DNA of 11,349 nucleotides, from positions 1 to 11,349 of the forward strand of contig URMI01000011.1 of the NCBI GenBank assembly GCA_900548845.1. Direction: 5' to 3'. This document shows positions 1-4,917 of the stretch, one piece after another (positions within the stretch are counted from its first letter, which is position 1; the number at the start of each line of letters is the position of its first letter). The notes under the pieces are model-generated. The model ran no database searches. It was not told the DNA's origin and was given only the letters and a program-made list of their open reading frames with translations. The position numbers were made by a program, and so were the translations under genes. This stretch comes from an uncultured Clostridia bacterium. Its GTDB lineage: Bacteria; Bacillota; Clostridia; Christensenellales; Borkfalkiaceae.

Positions 1-38
1 CAGGATAGTGCTAAAATAAAACGCATTTTTCGGCGATT

Positions 39-68
39 AGCATAGTACTATGCGTGGCATAATATCAA
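39..68 (-). promoter_or_regulatory. candidate leftward promoter beyond the rplI terminators
   Basis: Read on the minus strand there is TTGATA (63-68) as a -35, an 18-nt spacer, and TATGCT (39-44) as a -10, giving a start near position 32. It lies just past the two terminators that close rplI, a sensible place for a promoter of the next leftward gene. No ribosome binding site or start codon appears before the window edge. The -10 has only four consensus matches, so this is tentative. Confidence 0.35.
40..53. repeat. perfect 14-bp palindrome
   Basis: GCATAGTACTATGC is its own reverse complement. It overlaps the candidate -10 (39-44) of the leftward promoter and its spacer, where a repressor operator would sit. 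No regulator is encoded in the window and I cannot name a family. The palindrome is certain; the operator role is inference. Confidence 0.5.
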
Positions 69-105
69 AAAACAGGCGTTTCCCGAGCGGAGACGCCTGT
101 TTTTT
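67..105. terminator. bidirectional intrinsic terminator
   Basis: A 13-bp inverted repeat (67-79 with 93-105) has core ACAGGCGT / ACGCCTGT, with A6 on one side and T6 on the other, so it can terminate on both strands. On the minus strand it is a second stop behind rplI. On the plus strand it would insulate rplI from anything entering from the left. Confidence 0.8.
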
Positions 106-108
106 ACG

Positions 109-139
109 AAAAAAAGCGGCAGGAACTTCCTGCCGCTTT
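109..139 (-). terminator. rplI intrinsic terminator
   Basis: A perfect stem (113-125 with 127-139, functionally an 11-bp stem with a small AACTT-type loop) begins 23 nt past the rplI stop codon. On the minus strand it runs into seven Ts (109-115). This is a textbook Rho-independent terminator for rplI, backed up by the hairpin at 67-105. Confidence 0.9.
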
Positions 140-162
140 GCGTGCTTTGAAATGAGCCGCGT

Positions 163-606
163 TTATTCGGCGACGACTTTGACTTTGATCTTGGCGGTAA
201 CGCCCTCCATGAGGCGCACTTCCGCGCTGAAATCGCCGACGTTTTTGATGTTCTCTTTCAAGGAGATCTTCTTCTTGTCGATCTCATAGCCCTGCGCTTC
301 GAGGGCGGAAGCGATGTGCGCCGTCGTGACAGAGCCGAACACTCTGCCGTTTTCGCCCGCCTTGATGGCGACGGTGACTTCCGCGCCGTTGAGCTTTGCC
401 GCAAGTTCTTTCTGTGCCTTGACATGCTCCGCGCGGTGGAATTCGTCTGCGATGCGGCGCTGCGTGATCTCGTTGATGCCGCTCGTGGTGGCGACTTCGG
501 CAAGCCCCTTTTTGAGAAGGAAGTTCCTTGCGTAGCCGTCCGAAACGTCGACAAGATCGCCTTTTTTGCCCGTGCCTTTGACATCTGCTTTCAAAATGAC
601 TTTCAT
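163..606 (-). CDS. rplI: 50S ribosomal protein L9
   Basis: This 147-residue protein is bL9, a large-subunit protein that binds 23S rRNA near the L1 stalk and helps keep reading frame. The N-terminal domain carries the family signature around residues 11-36 (GTGKKGDLVDVSDGYARNFL, then LKKGLA). A charged linker helix follows at about 40-75, then the C-terminal domain with GRVFGSVT. The usual Pro of the RNxLxPxG signature is Lys32 here, a mild change. I chose the ATG at 606 because the protein then begins MKVILK as in the family and an AAAGGAG (614-620) sits 7 nt upstream; an in-frame ATG 30 nt further out would add ten residues of no family likeness. It appears to be transcribed alone, with its own promoter and two terminators. 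Length is normal. Confidence 0.97.
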   Translation of the reverse strand: MKVILKADVKGTGKKGDLVDVSDGYARNFLLKKGLAEVATTSGINEITQRRIADEFHRAEHVKAQKELAAKLNGAEVTVAIKAGENGRVFGSVTTAHIASALEAQGYEIDKKKISLKENIKNVGDFSAEVRLMEGVTAKIKVKVVAE

Positions 607-626
607 GGTGGTTCTCCTTTTGTAAT

Positions 627-655
627 ATTTTACCAAAGGACTGGGGCTTTGTCAA
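627..655 (-). promoter_or_regulatory. rplI promoter
   Basis: On the minus strand TTGACA (650-655, perfect -35) is followed by a 17-nt spacer and TAAAAT (627-632, 5/6 -10). The predicted start is near 620, exactly at the beginning of the AAAGGAG ribosome binding site. The leader would be only about 14 nt. Confidence 0.85.
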
Positions 656-713
656 CGGGGTTTGGGATAATTTTTGCGCTTTTGCGCATATTGACCTTGT
701 GAGGAGGTGAAAT

Positions 714-872
714 ATGGACCGTAATATGATCAACTGCGGCGTTTCGTGCGGCGTTTCGGAGTGCAAGTTCAATGTGGACGGCTGCCACTGCGAGCTGGAG
801 ACCATCCATGTGGGCAATACCTGCGACTGCGAGCACTGCACCTGCTGCGACAGCTTTCAAAAGAGGCACTAA
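714..872 (+). CDS. DUF1540 domain protein, small Cys-rich
   Basis: This 52-residue protein contains ten cysteines (positions 8, 12, 17, 24, 26, 37, 39, 42, 44, 45). The pattern INCxVxxC, then C..N.DG.C, then the acidic E-x-I-x-V stretch and a final Cys cluster followed by a DSF fits DUF1540, a family of short clostridial proteins thought to bind metal. Its function is not known. The start is supported by a perfect AGGAGG (702-707) 6 nt before the ATG. It is divergent from rplI with a 107-nt gap, and a terminator follows directly (879-899), so it forms a monocistronic unit. I could not find a convincing promoter; GATAAT at 666-671 is a possible -10 without a good -35. The CxCxxCxCC cluster at 37-45 suggests a metal or redox site, by inference. 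Confidence 0.85.
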   Translation: MDRNMINCGVSCGVSECKFNVDGCHCELETIHVGNTCDCEHCTCCDSFQKRH

Positions 873-878
873 CGTCTC

Positions 879-899
879 CCCCCTTACGGGGGCTTTTTT
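879..899 (+). terminator. terminator of the DUF1540 gene
   Basis: A C5/G5 stem (879-883 with 888-892) with the tetraloop TTAC is followed by C and six Ts. It starts 6 nt after the TAA stop. Confidence 0.88.
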
Positions 900-1041
900 G
901 TGCCTTTTTGAGGAGCGGGCAGCCTTGAAAATTGGTTGATAGACATGGCGCGGCATGGCTCGGGGCGAATAGTTTTTTCATAGCGGCACAAACTGCTGTC
1001 ACAGCGCAGCTGTTTGAGATAGAGCCCGTTTGTTCGGGCGG

Positions 1042-1077
1042 GGCGTCTTTCGTTTTTCGGGAGATGCCTGTTTTTTT
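1042..1077 (+). terminator. intrinsic terminator without an obvious gene
   Basis: Arms 1042-1052 and 1058-1068 form an 11-bp stem (three G-U pairs) around a T5 loop, followed by TG and seven Ts. The nearest upstream gene on this strand already has a terminator at 879-899, so this one either backs that up or ends an unannotated short transcript from about 900-1040. Its 3' half (GGGAGATGCCTG plus T-run) closely resembles that of the terminator at 67-105. Confidence 0.65.
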
Positions 1078-1096
1078 GTGCTGAGCGGCTGCAAAA

Positions 1097-1222
1097 CGGC
1101 GGGCGGCATAAGCATGGCGGGCTTGGGCGGACTCGGGCGGGCGGTATGGGTGCGGCAAAGCGGCGGGCGGGAGAAGGCGGACTCGGGCGGGCGGTATGGG
1201 CGCGGCATAAGCATGGCGGGCT
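1097..1222. repeat. interleaved G-rich direct repeats
   Basis: Two repeat pairs are nested. A 32-bp unit beginning GGCGGACTCGGGCGGGCGGT occurs at 1126-1157 and 1176-1207, 50 bp apart, with one mismatch. A 21-bp unit beginning GCGGCATAAGCATGGCGGGC occurs at 1103-1123 and 1202-1222, 99 bp apart. A shorter CGGCGGGCGG word is at 1097-1106 and 1161-1170. A pattern of about 50 bp doubled to about 100 bp suggests stepwise tandem duplication. The plus strand has many GGG runs and could form a G-quadruplex. The block ends 18 nt before the next start codon. Confidence 0.8.
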
Positions 1223-1240
1223 CCTGCATACAATGAGGGG

Positions 1241-2140
1241 ATGAAAGCGTTTTTGCGGGGGATGGGAACATTCGGGCGCATGCTTTGGCGCGGGCTGCCG
1301 TTTGCGCTCCTTCTTGCTGCCGCCGTCATCGTCTTTTTGCCGCAGACGGCGGAAAAGGCCGAGGCGCGCACCGTCGTTCGGGTGTGGAATATCGATACCT
1401 TCGAGGGCGGGAAGGGCTCCCGCACCGCGTTTTTGAAGAGCGTCGCGCGGGAGCTGAAGGGGGAAGCGTACTATCTTGTCACGAGCTACACCCTCGAGGG
1501 AGCGCTTTCGGCGTTTGCGGAGGGGGATGCGCCCGACGTCCTCTCCTTCGGCGTGGGGCTTTCGGAGTTCGCGGAACGGCTTCTGCCGCTCAAACGGGAG
1601 TTTGCGGGCGGGGAGCTGGGCGGAAAGACGCTCGCCTATCCGTGGTGCATGGGCGGGTACTATCTCTTTTCTCTGACCGATTTTGAGGGGGAGGGCAGGA
1701 CGGTTCTTTCCGTGGGCGGGGAAAACCTGCCTGCTGTCGCCGCCCGTCTCGAGGGGATCTCAGGAGAAGAGACGGAGAGTGTTGCCGCCTATACGGGCTT
1801 TCTGAGCGGGAAGTACCGCTATCTTCTGGGCACACAGCGCGACGTGTGCCGCTTTCAGGCGCGCGGAGTTTCGGTGCAGGCGCGCCCGCTCACAAAGTAT
1901 TGCGATCTTTATCAGTATATCGGCATCCTTTCTTCCGAGAAGCGGGATGCCTCCCTTGCCTTTGTGGAAGCGCTGCTCTCCCCCGAAGTGCAGGGGCGGC
2001 TTTCTCAGATCGGCATGTTTCCGCTGGAAAACAATGCGGAGCGCACGGTGAGCGTGTTCTCCTCAAGGGAGGCGCTCGGTCGGCTCGCTGCGGCGGCGCG
2101 GGAAGGGGATGTCCCCGAAAAATACCTGAAAAGTATTTGA
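1241..2140 (+). CDS. solute-binding-protein-like exported protein, short form
   Basis: The 299-residue product has a basic N-terminus, a hydrophobic segment (about 19-33) and an A-E-A (40-42) that could be a signal peptidase I site; there is no lipobox Cys. The mature part begins with VxVWNIDTFEGGKGSR (about 46-61), then an EG..SAF..GDAPDVLSFG stretch, PWCMGGYYLF, and LGTQRD (196-201) followed by L.KYCDLYQYIGIL. These resemble family-1 extracellular solute-binding proteins of ABC importers. Those are usually over 400 residues, so this one appears to lack much of the middle of the ligand-binding fold. No permease or ATPase gene is nearby, so transport is unproven; a sensory or structural role near the wall is possible. 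The start is uncertain: the ATG at 1241 has AGGGG only 1 nt upstream, and ATGs at 1262 and 1280 are alternatives that keep the hydrophobic segment. Confidence 0.65.
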   Translation: MKAFLRGMGTFGRMLWRGLPFALLLAAAVIVFLPQTAEKAEARTVVRVWNIDTFEGGKGSRTAFLKSVARELKGEAYYLVTSYTLEGALSAFAEGDAPDVLSFGVGLSEFAERLLPLKREFAGGELGGKTLAYPWCMGGYYLFSLTDFEGEGRTVLSVGGENLPAVAARLEGISGEETESVAAYTGFLSGKYRYLLGTQRDVCRFQARGVSVQARPLTKYCDLYQYIGILSSEKRDASLAFVEALLSPEVQGRLSQIGMFPLENNAERTVSVFSSREALGRLAAAAREGDVPEKYLKSI

Positions 2141-2165
2141 AATCGGACGCGAAATGTGTTAGAAT
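2137..2165 (+). promoter_or_regulatory. candidate promoter before murB
   Basis: TTGAAA (2137-2142), a 17-nt spacer and TAGAAT (2160-2165) with an extended -10 TG at 2157-2158 look like a good vegetative promoter. It overlaps the stop codon of the preceding gene. The predicted start (about 2172) falls inside the GGGGAG ribosome binding site (2168-2173), so either the start is a few bases earlier, the message has almost no leader, or the match is fortuitous. Confidence 0.5.
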
Positions 2166-2180
2166 AAGGGGAGTGACAGC

Positions 2181-3065
2181 TTGACGCTTGCGGACTATCT
2201 CATCGGCCGTCTGCCCCGCCTTTGCGCGGGCGGGCCATTCGACTTTGCGCGGCATACTTCGATCGGCTGCGGCGGGACTGCCGCGGCGTGGGCATGCCCG
2301 AAAAGCGGGGAGGAGCTTTCCTCCCTCCTTGCGCTTTTGAAGGAGCAAAACATTCCGTACTGCTTTCTCGGCGCAGGGGCGAACGTGCTGCCGCGCGACG
2401 GATTTTTTGACGGCGTTGTCATTCGCTTTAGCGGCTTTTGCGAGCGGAAGGCGGAGGGGGCAGTGGTGCGCGTCGGCGCGGGCGTGACGGGAGGAGAGCT
2501 CCTGCGCTTTGCAAAAGAGAAGTGCCTTGCGGGGGCGGAGTTTTTGACGGGCATCCCCATGACCGTCGGGGGCGCTGTCGCCATGAACGCGGGCGTGAAG
2601 GAAGGGCATATCGGCGAACTTATCTCGCGCGTTGTTTGCGCTTCGGCGGGCAGGACGTTCTGCCTTTCCCAAGCGGAGTGCGCCTTTCAAGAGAAGGACA
2701 GCATCTTCCTGCGGGAGAATATCGCCGTCATCGGCGCGGAACTTAGGCTCAAACACAGCTTTCCAGATGAGATCGCGCGCCGCCGCTGTTATTTCCGGAC
2801 GAAGCGCAGGGCGCTCCCCAAAGGGCGGAGCATGGGCTGCGTGTTCGTCAACCCCGAGGGAAAGAGCGCGGGGGCGGTCATCGAGGCGTGCGGGCTCAAG
2901 GGGATGCGGCTGGGCGGGGCGCGCGTGAGCGACGTGCACGCCAACTTTATTTTGAATGACGGGGGGACCGCTTCCGATGTCGCGGCGCTCATCGCCCTGG
3001 TGAAGGCGCGCGTGGAGAAGGAGACGGGGATCGTGCTCCGCGAAGAGGTGCGGCGGCTCCCCTGA
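2181..3065 (+). CDS. murB: UDP-N-acetylenolpyruvoylglucosamine reductase
   Basis: MurB is a cytoplasmic FAD enzyme that reduces UDP-GlcNAc-enolpyruvate with NADPH to UDP-MurNAc, the second committed step of peptidoglycan synthesis. The 294 residues show the FAD-binding half with LGAGANVLPRDG (63-74) and GIPMTVGGAVAMNAG (124-138), and the substrate half with GCVFVNP (219-225), AGAVIEACGLKG, HANFILN and a C-terminal EEVRRL whose Glu (about 289) matches the catalytic Glu. Several hallmark residues differ: the usual Ser proton donor of GSxFxNP is Cys220, the usual FxYRxS is FQEKDS (Glu171-Lys172), GSN is GAN and GIPGSVGG is GIPMTVGG. I chose the TTG start because GGGGAG lies 7 nt upstream and the nearby GTG at 2173 is out of frame. 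The family assignment is firm; full activity is inferred. Confidence 0.93.
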   Translation: MTLADYLIGRLPRLCAGGPFDFARHTSIGCGGTAAAWACPKSGEELSSLLALLKEQNIPYCFLGAGANVLPRDGFFDGVVIRFSGFCERKAEGAVVRVGAGVTGGELLRFAKEKCLAGAEFLTGIPMTVGGAVAMNAGVKEGHIGELISRVVCASAGRTFCLSQAECAFQEKDSIFLRENIAVIGAELRLKHSFPDEIARRRCYFRTKRRALPKGRSMGCVFVNPEGKSAGAVIEACGLKGMRLGGARVSDVHANFILNDGGTASDVAALIALVKARVEKETGIVLREEVRRLP

Positions 3066-3081
3066 AATGCGCCTTTCAAAA

Positions 3082-3168
3082 AAGTGCGGCTCGGGAAGAC
3101 GGGTGCGAAGAAGTGCGGCTCTCAGAAGCGCACAACAAGAAGTGCGGCGGCTCTGAAAACGGGCGCTG
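3082..3168. repeat. three imperfect 29-bp tandem repeats
   Basis: AAGTGCGGCTC begins at 3082 and 3111, and AAGTGCGGCGGCTC at 3140, exactly 29 bp apart each time. The unit tails are diverged, with AGA/GAAG words recurring. The array fills most of the 114-nt gap between murB and the PHP gene. Since 29 is not a multiple of 3, repeats translated from an upstream GTG would shift frame at each unit, so I take the array as non-coding. Confidence 0.7.
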
Positions 3169-3179
3169 CGGGAAATACC

Positions 3180-3950
3180 ATGAAACTCACGTTTGATTAT
3201 CATACGCATACCAAATATTCGGACGGCAAGTCGACCGCCCTTGAAAACGCGCTGGCGGCAAAAGAGGAGGGGCTTTTGGGCATCGCCGTCACCGACCACG
3301 GCTTTTCGCACGTCATCTTCGGCGTGAAGCGGCGGGAGAAGGAGTGCTACTTTGCCGACATCGACGAGACGGCGCGGCAGACGAATTTTCCCGTCCTCCG
3401 CGGCATAGAGGAGAACATTTTGAGCCTCGAGGGCGACTGCGGGCTGACGGAAGCCGATTTTGAGGACTTCGATGTCTACCTCGCGGGCTTTCATCCCGTC
3501 GTCAGATACAAAAATTTTACTTCCTTCTGGGAGGGGGGATGGACGACTTTCCGCTACCGCGCACATATCAGGCCCTCCGGGCGCATGGTGCGGGAGATGA
3601 CGCGCGCCTATCTGCGGGCGGTCGAGAAAAACCCTATCGACATTCTGACGCACGTCAACTATCATTGCTTTGCGGACGTGAAGGAAGTTGCCAAGTGCTG
3701 CCGCGATTACGGGACGTATCTTGAGATCAGCGGCAAGAAAGGGCACTTTACCGACGAGGAGCTTGCAGAGGCCGCGGCGACGGGCGTGAAGTTCGTCGTC
3801 AATTCGGACGCGCACTCCCCCGGCCGTATCGGGGATATTTCTCTTGCGGCGGCGCAAGTAAGCCGCGTGGGTGTGCCGCTTTCGCAGATCTGCAACATCG
3901 ACGGGAGGACGCCCTCCTTCCGCCTTCAGGACTATAAACGGACGCACTGA
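3180..3950 (+). CDS. PHP-domain metal-dependent hydrolase (phosphoesterase)
   Basis: The 256-residue protein is almost entirely one PHP domain, the fold of histidinol phosphatase and YcdX-type phosphatases. The metal ligands are in order: HTHTKYSDG (8-16), TDHG (38-41), Glu77 in GIEENIL, His105 in AGFHP, His158 in DILTHVNY, and NSDAHS (208-213). It probably hydrolyses a phosphoester with two or three bound metals; the substrate is unknown. PHP proteins of this type are regularly found between murB and whiA in clostridia. The ATG at 3180 is chosen because the domain starts at once and the upstream GTG (3084) would add a basic, repeat-derived tail. Its ribosome binding site is weak (GCGGGA about 8 nt upstream). 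It is probably co-transcribed with murB. Confidence 0.87.
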   Translation: MKLTFDYHTHTKYSDGKSTALENALAAKEEGLLGIAVTDHGFSHVIFGVKRREKECYFADIDETARQTNFPVLRGIEENILSLEGDCGLTEADFEDFDVYLAGFHPVVRYKNFTSFWEGGWTTFRYRAHIRPSGRMVREMTRAYLRAVEKNPIDILTHVNYHCFADVKEVAKCCRDYGTYLEISGKKGHFTDEELAEAAATGVKFVVNSDAHSPGRIGDISLAAAQVSRVGVPLSQICNIDGRTPSFRLQDYKRTH

Positions 3951-4002
3951 GAACATCTGCCGCTTGCCGCTCTGCGCGGGCGGTGCGGCGTAACTTGAAA
4001 TT

Positions 4003-4917
4003 ATGGCGAATTTTACTTCGGAAGTCAAACGGGAGCTGTTTGCGGCTCCCCCCAAAGACCCCTGCTGCAAGAAGGCGGCGCTGTTTGCGCTGCTCGCGAC
4101 GGGCGGCTCCTATCAGGACGGGCGCATCGAGTTCGTCAGCGAGAACGAGCGGCTTTCGGCGCTCTTTTTAGCGCTTGCCGAGAGCGTGTATTCCGTGCGC
4201 TTCGACATCAAGGAGGCCGCCTTCGACCCCAAGCGCGAGCGGGACAGGCTCACGTTCTCCTACGCGGGCGAGGAATCGGCGCGCATCGCGCATGAGGCAG
4301 GCTTTTCGGGCGGGCGCGGCATCGCGTGGGCGGCGAAGCGGGAGTGCTGCGCGCTCTCCTGCCTCAAGGCGGCGTTTCTGGGTGGCGGGAGCTGCACCGT
4401 GCCTGCCGCAGGGACGAGGACGGGCTATCACCTCGAATTCGTCTTCCCGCGGGCGGCGGACGCCGAGGCGTTCCAAGCGCTGCTGCTTCAATTCGACCTT
4501 TTGGGGAAATTCGCAAGGCGTGGGGAGCGTACCGTCGTCTACCTCAAGAGCGGGGATATGCTCTCCGATTTCTGCGCCGTTGTCGGAGCGGCGGGGGCGC
4601 TGAAAAAGCTCAACGAGCTCGCCGCCGAGCGGCAGGAGCGGAACAACTCCAACCGCGTCTCCAACTGCGTGGCGCGCAATGCCGACCGCACGGCGATCGC
4701 GAGCGTCAACCAGCTCAGGATCTTCCGCGAGCTGTATGAAAAGGGCGTCTTTGAAAGCCTCTCCGAGCCCCTCAAAGAGGCGGCGCGGGCGCGCGTCGAG
4801 CATCCCTCGGAATCGCTCACCGAACTTGCGGCGCGGCTGAATATCAGCAAGAGCTGCCTAAATCACCGCATCCGCAAACTTATGGAACTTTATAGAAGCA
4901 CGGAGGAAAACACATGA
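4003..4917 (+). CDS. whiA: DNA-binding protein WhiA
   Basis: WhiA is a Gram-positive DNA-binding protein related to LAGLIDADG homing endonucleases; it drives sporulation genes in Streptomyces and affects cell division and chromosome segregation in Bacillus. The 304 residues begin MANFTSEVKREL with a CC pair (about 21-22). The centre holds ECCALSCLKAAFLGGGSC (114 onward) and GYHLEF, and then VVYLKSGDMLSDFCAVVGA and the RNNSNRVSNCVARNADRT block. It ends with the helix-turn-helix SLTELAARLNISKSCLNHRI. All are family landmarks and length is typical. The gap from the PHP gene is 52 nt. No good ribosome binding site precedes the ATG, so translation may depend on coupling. Its stop overlaps the dnaE start by 4 nt (ATGA). 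rapZ and yvcK, frequent partners just upstream, are absent here. Confidence 0.95.
   Translation: MANFTSEVKRELFAAPPKDPCCKKAALFALLATGGSYQDGRIEFVSENERLSALFLALAESVYSVRFDIKEAAFDPKRERDRLTFSYAGEESARIAHEAGFSGGRGIAWAAKRECCALSCLKAAFLGGGSCTVPAAGTRTGYHLEFVFPRAADAEAFQALLLQFDLLGKFARRGERTVVYLKSGDMLSDFCAVVGAAGALKKLNELAAERQERNNSNRVSNCVARNADRTAIASVNQLRIFRELYEKGVFESLSEPLKEAARARVEHPSESLTELAARLNISKSCLNHRIRKLMELYRSTEENT

Larger units (their letters stand above)
900..1240. other. gene-free G-rich intergenic region
   Basis: No credible coding frame is seen in these 341 nt: the open frames on both strands are low-complexity and lack ribosome binding sites. Contents are overlapping small hairpins around 991-1015 (GCTGT, ACAGC, GCTGT, so the middle arm can pair with either side), a terminator at 1042-1077, and G-rich repeats at 1097-1222 ending just before the next gene. 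TACAAT at 1229-1234 resembles a -10 but has no good -35 at the right distance. Confidence 0.6.

Noticed and set aside
1097..1222. CRISPR array
   Set aside because: The repeats are nested with unequal periods, there are no regular unique spacers and no cas genes.
1030..1236. A 68-codon plus-strand frame across the G-rich repeats
   Set aside because: No ribosome binding site, low-complexity Gly/Arg product, and it spans the terminator and the repeats.
2120..2138. Terminator after the binding-protein gene
   Set aside because: The AAATAC/GTATTT stem is short, AT-rich and lacks a T-run; it also lies inside the coding sequence.
3082..3168. CRISPR-like array with 29-bp period
   Set aside because: The unit is contiguous with no spacers, and only the first 11 bases are well kept.
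1890..4070. A 726-codon open frame on the minus strand opposite murB and the PHP gene
   Set aside because: Same cause; it crosses gene boundaries and has an Arg/Ala/Pro-rich composition with no recognisable domain.
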